A stretch of DNA of 32,994 bases, from assembly GCA_958421035.1 (NCBI GenBank), contig CATZKS010000005.1, positions 1 through 32,994 of the forward strand. Reading direction: 5' to 3'. Of the stretch, positions 14,818 through 21,608 are shown piece after piece. The first letter of the stretch is position 1. Each line of letters begins with the position of its first letter. Made by a program: the position numbers and the translations under genes. This DNA is from an uncultured Collinsella sp. Its GTDB lineage: Bacteria; Actinomycetota; Coriobacteriia; Coriobacteriales; Coriobacteriaceae. Under the pieces are notes generated by a model, which was not told the DNA's origin, did no database searches, and was given only the letters and a program-made list of their open reading frames with translations.

Positions 14818-15405
14818 CTACATTTGTAGGAACAGTTCGTGGAGGCGGGTATCGTCGTCGAGCTCGGGGTGGAAGGTTACGCCGAGCTGGTTGCCCTGAC
14901 GGGCGGCGACAATACGACCGTCGACTTTCGCTAAGGCCTTGGCGTCGCCGTGGACCTCGACGATGCGGGGCGCGCGGATAAACGTCAGCGGCACTTCACC
15001 GTCGATGCCGGCTATTTGCCCCTTGGTTCGAAAGCTGCCGAGCTGCCTGCCGTAGGCATTGCGCTCGACAAGTACATCCATGGTTGCCAAACGCGGCGTG
15101 CCCTTATCGTCATGGGCGGCAAGGTCGTGAGCCAGTAGAATCAGGCCGGCGCAGGTGCCCAGGACGGGCATGCTTTCAGCGATACAGGCACGAAGCTCCT
15201 CGAGCATGCCCAACTCATCAAGCAGCTTCCCTTGAACGGTAGACTCGCCGCCGGGAAGTACCAGACGGTCAAAGTCCTGCTTCAAATCAGCCGCCTGCCT
15301 CAACTCTATACAACGTGCGCCCAGCTCGGACAGCCTCGCCTCGTGCTCGGCAAAAGCGCCTTGGACCGCCAGCACGGCGACCGTTTGGTCTGCATAATCG
15401 CTCAT
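14818..15405 (-). CDS. pdxT: Pyridoxal 5'-phosphate synthase glutaminase subunit PdxT
   Basis: PdxT hydrolyses glutamine and passes ammonia to PdxS for vitamin B6 (PLP) synthesis. The 195-residue protein has the class I glutaminase triad: nucleophile C85 in GTCAGLILLA, H179 and E181 in VTFHPEL. It also has the oxyanion motif PGGEST at 51-56. Length is normal for the family. AAAGGA lies 8-9 nt before the ATG. It follows pdxS by 20 bp on the same strand and is certainly co-transcribed. PdxS and PdxT form a dodecamer-based synthase complex in the cytoplasm. Confidence 0.97.
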   Translation of the reverse strand: MSDYADQTVAVLAVQGAFAEHEARLSELGARCIELRQAADLKQDFDRLVLPGGESTVQGKLLDELGMLEELRACIAESMPVLGTCAGLILLAHDLAAHDDKGTPRLATMDVLVERNAYGRQLGSFRTKGQIAGIDGEVPLTFIRAPRIVEVHGDAKALAKVDGRIVAARQGNQLGVTFHPELDDDTRLHELFLQM

Positions 15406-15425
15406 GTGCGATCCTTTCTGCTGGA

Positions 15426-16316
15426 CTAGCGCCCGCGCTCCTCCATGATAATCTCGATCTCGTCGGCGTTGATGCCCACCATGGCCTCGCCCAGGTCCTC
15501 CGAAAGCTCGGCGATGAGCTTGGCATCGGTGAAGTTTGCCACAGCCTTGACGATGGCGGCGGCGCGTTTGGCGGGGTCGCCGCTCTTAAAGATGCCCGAG
15601 CCGACAAAAACGCCCTCGGCGCCCAGCTGCATCATCAGCGCGGCGTCGGCGGGGGTCGCTACACCGCCGGCGGCAAAGTTCACGACGGGAAGCTTGCCCG
15701 TGGCATGGACCTCGCGCACCAGCTCGACCGGAACCTGCAGCTGCTTGGCTGCCTCAAAGAGCTCATCGTCGCGCAGGGCAACAACGTCGCGGATTTGCTT
15801 TTGGATCTTGCGCATGTGACGCACGGCTTGGACGACGTCGCCCGTGCCCGGCTCGCCCTTGGTTCGAATCATCGTGGCGCCCTCGGCAACGCGGCGCAGT
15901 GCCTCGCCCAGGTCGCGGGCGCCGCAGACAAACGGCACGTCAAACTGGGCCTTGTCGATGTGATAGACGTCATCGGCAGGGGAGAGAACCTCGGATTCGT
16001 CGATGTAATCGATCTCGATAGCCTGCAGGACCTGCGCCTCGACAATGTGACCGATGCGGCACTTGGCCATAACAGGGATGGAGACGGCCTCCTGGATGCC
16101 CTTGATCATCTTGGGGTCGCTCATGCGCGAGACGCCGCCTGCGGCACGGATGTCGGCCGGGATGCGCTCGAGAGCCATGACGGCGCAGGCGCCTGCCTCC
16201 TCGGCGATGCGTGCCTGCTCGGGCGTGGTAACGTCCATGATGACGCCGCCCTTGAGCATCTGCGCGAGCTCGCGATTGAGTTTGACGCGATCGGCCTTGC
16301 TGGTCTGTTCTGCCAT
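15426..16316 (-). CDS. pdxS: Pyridoxal 5'-phosphate synthase lyase subunit PdxS
   Basis: PdxS condenses ribose 5-phosphate, glyceraldehyde 3-phosphate and ammonia to PLP. The 296-residue sequence is highly conserved: GGVIMDVTTPEQA (D28), IPVMAKCRIGH (K85, sugar Schiff base), CGARDLGEALRR, MIRTKGEPGTG (K153, the second catalytic lysine) and FAAGGVATPADAALMMQLGAEGVFVGSGIF (phosphate site). The ATG at 16316 follows AAGGGAG and gives the normal N-terminus, although the frame stays open upstream. It is first gene of the pdxS-pdxT operon, divergent from a MocR regulator whose probable binding repeats lie in the shared 145-bp gap. Confidence 0.98.
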   Translation of the reverse strand: MAEQTSKADRVKLNRELAQMLKGGVIMDVTTPEQARIAEEAGACAVMALERIPADIRAAGGVSRMSDPKMIKGIQEAVSIPVMAKCRIGHIVEAQVLQAIEIDYIDESEVLSPADDVYHIDKAQFDVPFVCGARDLGEALRRVAEGATMIRTKGEPGTGDVVQAVRHMRKIQKQIRDVVALRDDELFEAAKQLQVPVELVREVHATGKLPVVNFAAGGVATPADAALMMQLGAEGVFVGSGIFKSGDPAKRAAAIVKAVANFTDAKLIAELSEDLGEAMVGINADEIEIIMEERGR

Positions 16317-16406
16317 GGTTGCTCCCTTGGTTGGCATGTGCATTGCTTGACGGAACATCCTATCGGGGAGCTGGGTATGGCAAAATACTCAGTTTTCGAG
16401 ATAATA

Positions 16407-16450
16407 ATAAGGTCAGCTTAATACCAGATTGAACAGCTCGATAAGGTCAG
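16407..16450. promoter_or_regulatory. Direct repeats ATAAGGTCAG, probable PdxR operators
   Basis: ATAAGGTCAG occurs at 16407-16416 and, identically, at 16441-16450, 34 bp apart. MocR/PdxR regulators bind direct repeats in the pdxS-pdxR divergent region of other bacteria. The second copy overlaps the AGGTGG ribosome site of pdxR, which would suit autorepression. The first lies on the pdxS promoter side. Confidence 0.55.
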
Positions 16451-16461
16451 GTGGCAAACTC

Positions 16462-17901
16462 ATGCTTGACTACAATTTGGAAAAACGTGGCGAGGCATCG
16501 CTTTATGAGTATGTTTACCAGCAAATTCGAGATGATATTGTTGCTGGACGTATTGCGGCGGGGGAGCATCTTCCGTCTAAGCGCGCCTTTGCCAGTCATC
16601 TGGGAATCAGTGTCATTACCATCGAGAATGCATATAGCCAGTTACTTGCCGAGGGCTATATTTGCTCAATGCCGCGTCGTGGCTACTACGCTTGCGAGCT
16701 TCCGGATGCACCGGTTTTGCCTTTGGCTTCGGAGGGCATCGACCGAGATGCCGTCTCTGTGGACCCCAGCGCGCATGATGTCCGCGGGCGGGTCGAGCAA
16801 TTCGACGCACTTTCTCCTTCCGCTTTGGAGGCGGCGCGGCTTTGGCAAAGCGCACTGCGGGCGACGCTGGCATCCGAAGACGAGCGCGAGATCTTTTCGC
16901 CCGCACCGGTACAGGGCACCGTTCGGCTACGATGCGCAATTGCTCATCATCTGCGCGGGACGAGGGGTATGAATGTCGACCCCGACAACATTGTTATCGG
17001 TGCGGGCGCCCAGCTGCTCGATACCATGTTGGTTCAGCTGCTTGGCGCGGACAAGGTGTATGCCGTTGAGGATCCGGGCTATTTGCGCCTGACGCGCATC
17101 TATCAGGCTATGGGCTGCCAAGTACGACATATCCCGTTGGATGACGACGGCGTGGACCTGAGCGCTCTGCAGAAAAGCGGGACTGATGTCCTTCACCTGA
17201 TGCCGTCCCATCAGTATCCGACCGGCCTTGTGACGAGCATTGCGCGTCGCTATGCGCTGCTGAGCTGGGCCGCCGAGCGACCAGGTCGGTACCTCATCGA
17301 AGATGACTTTGATTGTGAGTTTCGCCTTGCCGGCAAGCCGATTCCTGCGCTCGCATCGATCGATGCCGCCCAGTCGGTTATCTACACCAACACGTTTTCG
17401 AAGAGCCTTTCATCGGCGTTGCGTTTGGCGTATATGGTGTTGCCCGATGAGCTAATGGAGCGGTTTAGGCGCAACCTTGGTTTCTACGCCTCGTCGGTGA
17501 GCTCTGTTGACCAGGTCGCTTTGGCGCGTTTGCTGGAATCGGGTGATTACGAGCGACATGTGAACCGCGTGCGCGTTCGTGCTCGCGAGGCGCGTGATGG
17601 CCTGACGTCGCTTGTGCGGAAAGCGTTTCCGGCAGGGGAGGTCTCGATCGAACATGCAGACGCGGGCCTTTACTGCACCGTGGTTGCGGAGCGCGGAGCG
17701 GGCGGAAGCTCTTTTGTGCGGGCCCTCACGCGCTCGAGTATCCCTTTTGTCGATATCAGTGACTGTTATTGGTGTGCCGATGGCGCATTTGTCCCTGAAA
17801 ACTCAAGTCAAATTCTTGTTCAGTATGACGATTTGAGTTCAAAAGCGCTAAATACCTTGGAATCGCAGCTAATGGGAGCACTCTGCAACCTAAGTGAGTA
17901 G
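16462..17901 (+). CDS. pdxR: MocR/PdxR-type PLP-dependent transcriptional regulator
   Basis: The 479-residue protein joins a GntR-type winged helix (residues 1-75: SLYEYVYQQIRDDIVAGRIAAGEHLPSKRAFASHLGISVITIENAYSQL) to a class I aminotransferase-like domain with the PLP lysine K314 in TFSKSLSSALRLAYMV and the Asp/Tyr-bearing DDFDCEF. Divergence from pdxS-pdxT identifies it as the PLP-responsive regulator of that operon. In related systems it activates when PLP is low and represses itself. The ATG at 16462 is chosen for AGGTGG 7 nt upstream. The last four codons (L-S-E-stop) lie within the 119-bp repeat starting at 17892, the same ending found in the next gene, so the native 3' end may have been remodelled by that element. 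Confidence 0.92.
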   Translation: MLDYNLEKRGEASLYEYVYQQIRDDIVAGRIAAGEHLPSKRAFASHLGISVITIENAYSQLLAEGYICSMPRRGYYACELPDAPVLPLASEGIDRDAVSVDPSAHDVRGRVEQFDALSPSALEAARLWQSALRATLASEDEREIFSPAPVQGTVRLRCAIAHHLRGTRGMNVDPDNIVIGAGAQLLDTMLVQLLGADKVYAVEDPGYLRLTRIYQAMGCQVRHIPLDDDGVDLSALQKSGTDVLHLMPSHQYPTGLVTSIARRYALLSWAAERPGRYLIEDDFDCEFRLAGKPIPALASIDAAQSVIYTNTFSKSLSSALRLAYMVLPDELMERFRRNLGFYASSVSSVDQVALARLLESGDYERHVNRVRVRAREARDGLTSLVRKAFPAGEVSIEHADAGLYCTVVAERGAGGSSFVRALTRSSIPFVDISDCYWCADGAFVPENSSQILVQYDDLSSKALNTLESQLMGALCNLSE

Positions 17902-18010
17902 GCTTTTGGAACTTTGGCGACCAGGCAGTTTTGTAACAAGCTATCTACCTGCGGTTTTGAAAAGCAGGATGACCGGGCTGCTCGGGATGTTCAAAAAAGT
18001 CTACTCACTT
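17892..18010. repeat. 119-bp inverted-end repeat, copy 1
   Basis: It begins AAGTGAGTAGGCTTTT and ends AAAAAAGTCTACTCACTT. Read inwards, the two ends match over about 16 of 17 bases, with a further GAAC match after a short offset. The centre contains CCTGC...GCAGG with a TTTT/AAAA inner stem. It aligns without gaps to 19311-19429, with 20 mismatches in 119 positions by hand count. Its first ten bases contain the pdxR stop codon. Confidence 0.85.
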
Positions 18011-18034
18011 GTCGCGCAAAGCTTCTGCATGAGA

Positions 18035-18151
18035 AAAAATGGGGTTTTCAACAGAACTTCGTCCAGCTCTCGGCAAGCTTTTGGCCAGTTGGGGAGGGCT
18101 GTTGAAAACTTGGCAGTCCGTTCGGCACCATTTTTGGCGCGTTCGCGCCAA
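18035..18151 (+). other. Nested inverted repeats in the leader of the nuclease-like gene
   Basis: AAAAATGG (18035-18042) pairs with CCATTTTT (18128-18135). Inside that, GTTTTCAACAG (18044-18054) pairs perfectly with CTGTTGAAAAC (18099-18109). Immediately after, TTGGCGCG-TT-CGCGCCAA (18134-18151) is a perfect 8-bp hairpin. The stretch between repeat copy 1 and the gene is therefore largely foldable, as a structured RNA, attenuator or recombination substrate. Confidence 0.55.
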
Positions 18152-18186
18152 TGCGTGACTGACTGGGTTGAAATTCGTGTTTTCCT

Positions 18187-19320
18187 GTGCCTATGAAAGA
18201 TCTACTTTGTGACATATCGGCTTTTAGGTACTGGCGTTTGCCCCCTCAGGTCCGCGCTCTGTGTCCGCCGCTTCCACGACCGGAAGAAGACCGGCAGCGA
18301 TATGATCTCGCCCGCAACCCGACGGCTGCGGTCGCGCTCGGTTTTCCGTTGTATACATTGGTTCAGACAAGAAACAAACGGACTTGTCCTGTCAGCATTA
18401 GGCAGCGGCTGTTTCTTGGTGAGCTTCCCAGGGAATCCGTACTGGAAACGGAGCATGGGTTTTTGATTACGTCTCCTCTACTGACGGCATTCATCATGTC
18501 ACGGCATCTGACGGATCTTCAGCTTCTTTTGGTATTGGCGGAGATGTGTGGCTTGTTTGCGGTGTGTGCCCTGCCGGCGTTACTTGAGACGGAGCTTTCG
18601 CGTGCAATTGATTCGGGTGCGATTTCGACAACGTTCGGTTGGGCGCGCTGCCCGTCCGAGGACGGCACCGCCTCAAATTTATGGCGTCGAGACGCTTTGG
18701 TTTTGGGCGGAGACCTTGACCGTTTTTGTTCAGATGTTTGCGGGATGCGTTACGGCAATAGATTTATGGCGGTATCGCAACTCGTTCCATTGGGTGCCGC
18801 GTCGCCTTTTGAGGTCGAGGCGTATTTGCTACTTGCACTGCCGCGATCCCTGGGAGGCGAAGGTTTTTGCGGCATAGAGCTTAATGTTGAAGTGATGCTA
18901 AACACAAATGCTCGAGCGATTGTGGGAAAGTCCCGTGTATATATCGACCTACTTCTTTCTTCACCGGACGGTAGGCGACAGGTGGCCATTGAATGTCAGG
19001 GAAAGGCCTCGCACGGACGCGCAGGGGATGGCTTGCGTGACGCTGACCGCATGACGGCCCTTCAGGCCATGGGCTACGATGTACTTCTCCTGACACACAG
19101 ACAGATATCCGATGAGGGTAGATTCCGCGCGATCGTTAAGACCGTATGCAGGATGCTCGATGCTGAATATCGTGATAAAAGCTCAGATGAGCAAAGGGCT
19201 GAGGCATTACTCCGGTCTGAACTATTCGTTGACTGGACAAAATTGGGAGTAATCGACGGAAAGATGCCCGCTAGACACAAAATGGCTCGATCGTGGACGG
19301 CTGCGGTTCTAAGTGAGTAG
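18187..19320 (+). CDS. Predicted PD-(D/E)XK/DUF559-like nuclease in a repeat-flanked cassette
   Basis: The 377-residue protein was not recognised as a named family. Residues 1-70 contain SAFRYWRLPPQVRAL and no obvious DNA-binding helix pair. Residues about 240-320 look like a Vsr/DUF559-type endonuclease core: SRVYIDLLL (D254), VAIECQGKASH (E269, Q271, K273, H276), then DADRMTALQAMGYDVLLLTHRQI. No signal peptide is present. The start is uncertain: GTG 18187 or ATG 18193 have no good ribosome site. Base composition and codon choice (many TTG, TTT, CTT) look more AT-rich than the neighbours, suggesting transfer. The gene lies between two 119-bp repeats, and its last codons L-S-E-stop belong to copy 2. 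A mobile-cassette, homing or defence role is inference. Confidence 0.6.
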   Translation: MPMKDLLCDISAFRYWRLPPQVRALCPPLPRPEEDRQRYDLARNPTAAVALGFPLYTLVQTRNKRTCPVSIRQRLFLGELPRESVLETEHGFLITSPLLTAFIMSRHLTDLQLLLVLAEMCGLFAVCALPALLETELSRAIDSGAISTTFGWARCPSEDGTASNLWRRDALVLGGDLDRFCSDVCGMRYGNRFMAVSQLVPLGAASPFEVEAYLLLALPRSLGGEGFCGIELNVEVMLNTNARAIVGKSRVYIDLLLSSPDGRRQVAIECQGKASHGRAGDGLRDADRMTALQAMGYDVLLLTHRQISDEGRFRAIVKTVCRMLDAEYRDKSSDEQRAEALLRSELFVDWTKLGVIDGKMPARHKMARSWTAAVLSE

Positions 19321-19429
19321 GCTTTTAGCACTTTGGCGACCAGGCCGTTTTGAAACAAGTCATTTACCTGCGGCTTTATAAAGCAATATGGATGGCGTGC
19401 TCGGCAAGTTCCAAAAAGTCTACTCACTT
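19311..19429. repeat. 119-bp inverted-end repeat, copy 2
   Basis: It has the same length and identical terminal ten bases as copy 1 at both ends (AAGTGAGTAG and CTACTCACTT). It supplies the stop codon of the nuclease-like gene in the same frame as copy 1 supplies that of pdxR. The centre holds the palindrome GCTTTATAAAGC where copy 1 has its CCTGC/GCAGG stem, so the fold is kept though bases differ. Confidence 0.85.
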
Positions 19430-19497
19430 AGTTTTTGACGAGAAACCTATGCCGAAGGCGGTCCTATTTCAGGTAGTTAACAAGTTTGTGAGGCACG

Positions 19498-19528
19498 AAA
19501 AAGGCCCGAACCAATATGGTCCGGGCCT
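19498..19528 (-). terminator. Terminator of the rubrerythrin gene
   Basis: The stem AGGCCCG/CGGGCCT with inner ACCA/TGGT (19502-19528) is followed on the minus strand by a TTTTT run. It lies 35 bp after the rubrerythrin stop. Confidence 0.8.
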
Positions 19529-19562
19529 CATCAAGCTAGAGGTTATGTCTCAGGCGGTTGGC

Positions 19563-20123
19563 TTAGCCAAAGTAGCGCTTGAGCAGGCCGGCGAAAGCCT
19601 TGCCGTGGCGGGCCTCGTCGCGAGCCATCTCGTGCACGGTGTCGTGGATGGCATCGAGGCCAGCGGCCTTGGCGCGCTTAGCAAGATCGGTCTTGCCGGC
19701 GGTGGCGCCGTTCTCGGCCTCAACGCGCATCTCGAGGTTCTTCTTGGTGGAGTCGGTCACGACCTCGCCCAGGAGCTCAGCGAACTTGGCGGCATGCTCG
19801 GCCTCCTCGTGGGCAGCTTTCTCCCAGTACAGGCCGATCTCGGGATAGCCCTCGCGATGGGCGACGCGAGCCATGGCCAGGTACATACCGACCTCGGAGC
19901 ACTCGCCCTCAAAGTTGGCGCGCAGGTCGGCAACGATGTCCTCAGAGACGCCCTCCATCTTGGCGACGCCCACGACGTGCTCGGCAGCCCACTCGAGCTG
20001 GCCCTCCTCCTGCTTCAGGAAACGAGAACCGGGAACGCCGCACTGGGGGCACTTGAAGTCCTCGGGCAGCTGGTCGCCGTCGAACTCTTCCACATAACCG
20101 CAAACGGGGCAAACAAACTTCAT
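19563..20123 (-). CDS. rbr: Reverse-type rubrerythrin (rubredoxin domain first)
   Basis: The protein is 186 residues. Residues 1-35 are a rubredoxin-like Fe(Cys)4 site: C5-P-V-C8-G and C25-P-Q-C28-G. A ferritin-like four-helix bundle follows with diiron ligands in FEGECSEVGMYLAMARVA, EKAAHEEAEHA and EMARDEARHGKAF. The rubredoxin part lies at the N-terminus, the opposite of classical rubrerythrin, as in clostridial reverse rubrerythrins that act as NADH-linked peroxide and oxygen reductases. The role is oxidative-stress protection of an anaerobe. The ATG at 20123 is supported by AAAGGA 8-9 nt upstream. An upstream-extended reading has no ribosome site. The gene is monocistronic, divergent from the alcohol dehydrogenase operon and closed by its own terminator. 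Confidence 0.95.
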   Translation of the reverse strand: MKFVCPVCGYVEEFDGDQLPEDFKCPQCGVPGSRFLKQEEGQLEWAAEHVVGVAKMEGVSEDIVADLRANFEGECSEVGMYLAMARVAHREGYPEIGLYWEKAAHEEAEHAAKFAELLGEVVTDSTKKNLEMRVEAENGATAGKTDLAKRAKAAGLDAIHDTVHEMARDEARHGKAFAGLLKRYFG

Positions 20124-20158
20124 GATTCGATCCTTTCGATCGTTGGCGATTGTGCGCT

Positions 20159-20189
20159 CGTCCGGTCCCGTAAGGGCCCTCTCCGGACG
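20159..20189 (-). other. Strong hairpin in the rubrerythrin leader
   Basis: CGTCCGG and CCGGACG enclose GGGCCC/GGG pairing, about 36 bp upstream of the start on the minus strand. No T-run is present, so it is probably an mRNA-stabilising leader hairpin rather than a terminator. Confidence 0.35.
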
Positions 20190-20207
20190 TGCGTCTTGAC
20201 GAGTTCT

Positions 20208-20235
20208 ATTATCCATAAATGAAACCAAATGTGAA
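20208..20235 (-). promoter_or_regulatory. Candidate promoter of the rubrerythrin gene
   Basis: On the minus strand TTCACA (20235-20230), a 16-bp spacer and GATAAT (20213-20208) precede the hairpin leader. Both boxes match four or five of six consensus bases. Confidence 0.4.
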
Positions 20236-20280
20236 GCCTATTAGGAATGATTTTTAATAAAACAATTTGAGATATGAAGA

Positions 20281-20296
20281 TGTTGATTGATTAACG
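20281..20296. promoter_or_regulatory. Upstream imperfect TGTTGAT dyad
   Basis: TGTTGAT-TG-ATTAACG has the same half-site and 2-bp centre as the perfect dyad at 20345-20360, with 5 of 7 matches in the right arm. It lies 64 bp upstream of that dyad in the rbr-adh gap. Confidence 0.4.
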
Positions 20297-20344
20297 ATTG
20301 GCAGGCCGTCTTTGACCGCCGCTGAGTACAATCGGGCGAGCAAA

Positions 20345-20360
20345 TGTTGATCTATCAACA
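20345..20360. promoter_or_regulatory. Perfect TGTTGAT-CT-ATCAACA operator before the alcohol dehydrogenase gene
   Basis: 7-bp arms around a 2-bp centre lie just downstream of a TACAAT -10 candidate (20327-20332) and 4 bp upstream of AAGGAG. This is a typical repressor position for the dehydrogenase operon. Confidence 0.55.
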
Positions 20361-20378
20361 AATGAAGGAGTTTCCTTT

Positions 20379-21599
20379 ATGCATCTAGCCCGTCGTGCCT
20401 GGTGCCGAACATATCAGACGGTTTTTCGCATTGCATTGCCGATCCTGCCCTATACCGAGCCGCGCATTTTAGAGCATGCCGAGGATGTGCCCGCGGTGCT
20501 TCAAAAGCGCTCGATCCAGAAGGTCCTTATCGTGACGGATCCCGGTATTGCACGTTTGGGACTCACGGCATCACTCGAGCGTGCGCTTACGGCTCAGGGG
20601 ATTGGCGTTACGGTCTATGCCGAAACGCGTGCGAACCCCACGGTCTCGAATGTGGAGGAGGCGGCGTCCCTGTATCGAGAGCGCGCCTGCCAGGCCATTA
20701 TCGGTTTTGGCGGAGGATCAGCCATGGACTGCGCCAAGGGCGTGGGCGCACGCATTGCGCAGCCAAGCAAGCCCATCAACAAGATGCGCGGGCTGCTGCG
20801 GATTCATCGTCGCCTGCCGTTGCTCATCGCCGTTCCCACCACGGCGGGCACGGGGAGCGAGGTCACGCTTGCGGCGGTAATTACCGATGACGAGACGCGC
20901 TACAAGTATCCCATTAACGACTTTGTGCTTATCCCGCGCTTTGCGGCGCACGACCCCGAGTTTACGCGCGGTCTGCCCGCCTCCATTACGGGGCAGACGG
21001 GCATGGACGCCCTGACGCATGCCGTCGAGGCGTTTATCGGGCGAAGCACCACGCCCTATACGCGCAAGATGGCGCGACAGGCGGTGCAGCTCATCCACGA
21101 CAATTTGCTCGAGGCCTATGAGCATGGCGACGACATGCGTGCGCGTCGCAATATGCTTTTGGCGGCGTATAAGGCGGGCGTTGCGTTTACCCGCTCCTAT
21201 GTCGGATATGTGCATGCCATCGCGCACAGTTTGGGCGGCCGATACGGAATTCCGCACGGTTTGGCCAACGCGATCATCCTGCCGCACATGCTTCGCGCTT
21301 ATGGTGACGCCGCCGCCCCCAAGCTTGCCGATCTTGCTCGCATGGCGGGCATTGCGCCGGCTACCGCGCAGGACAGTCTTGCGGTCGAGGCCTTTATCGA
21401 TTGGGTCGACCGCATGAACGAGGCCCTGGGAATCCCCAAATATGTCTCGGGTATTCGCCGCTCCGATATTCCGCAAATGGCGGCCCATGCCGATGCCGAG
21501 GCCAATCCCCTGTACCCCGTTCCACTTTTGATGGACCGCTCGGAGCTCGAGCATATGTACGAGGTCGTCGCGGGTGGTATGTTTGAGGACGAGAACTAG
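20379..21599 (+). CDS. Iron-containing alcohol dehydrogenase
   Basis: The 406-residue type III alcohol dehydrogenase has the NAD-binding IIGFGGGSAMDCAKG, the family block AVPTTAGTGSEVT and metal ligands near GMDALTHAVEAF and AIAHSLGGRYGIPHGLANAIILPH (the conserved H-x3-H-type ligand helix). The N-terminal FRIALPILPYTEPRIL is typical of the subgroup that lacks a fused aldehyde dehydrogenase. It interconverts a primary alcohol or diol and its aldehyde with NAD(P)H in the cytoplasm. AAGGAG lies 8 nt before the ATG. It is first gene of a two-gene operon with an aldehyde dehydrogenase 9 bp downstream, and a perfect 16-bp dyad upstream implies repression. The substrate cannot be assigned. Confidence 0.93.
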   Translation: MHLARRAWCRTYQTVFRIALPILPYTEPRILEHAEDVPAVLQKRSIQKVLIVTDPGIARLGLTASLERALTAQGIGVTVYAETRANPTVSNVEEAASLYRERACQAIIGFGGGSAMDCAKGVGARIAQPSKPINKMRGLLRIHRRLPLLIAVPTTAGTGSEVTLAAVITDDETRYKYPINDFVLIPRFAAHDPEFTRGLPASITGQTGMDALTHAVEAFIGRSTTPYTRKMARQAVQLIHDNLLEAYEHGDDMRARRNMLLAAYKAGVAFTRSYVGYVHAIAHSLGGRYGIPHGLANAIILPHMLRAYGDAAAPKLADLARMAGIAPATAQDSLAVEAFIDWVDRMNEALGIPKYVSGIRRSDIPQMAAHADAEANPLYPVPLLMDRSELEHMYEVVAGGMFEDEN

Positions 21600-21608
21600 G
21601 AGGGTGCC

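Noticed and set aside
14700..14981. 93-codon frame across the palindromes into pdxT
   Set aside because: It runs through repeats and antisense pdxT, with no ribosome site.
15315..16421. 368-codon plus-strand frame opposite pdxS/pdxT
   Set aside because: pdxS and pdxT are unmistakable on the minus strand.
17892..19429. Integron gene cassette with attC sites
   Set aside because: Size and overlap with stop codons fit, but the ends lack the RYYYAAC/GTTRRRY core and no integron integrase is present, so only the analogy is kept.
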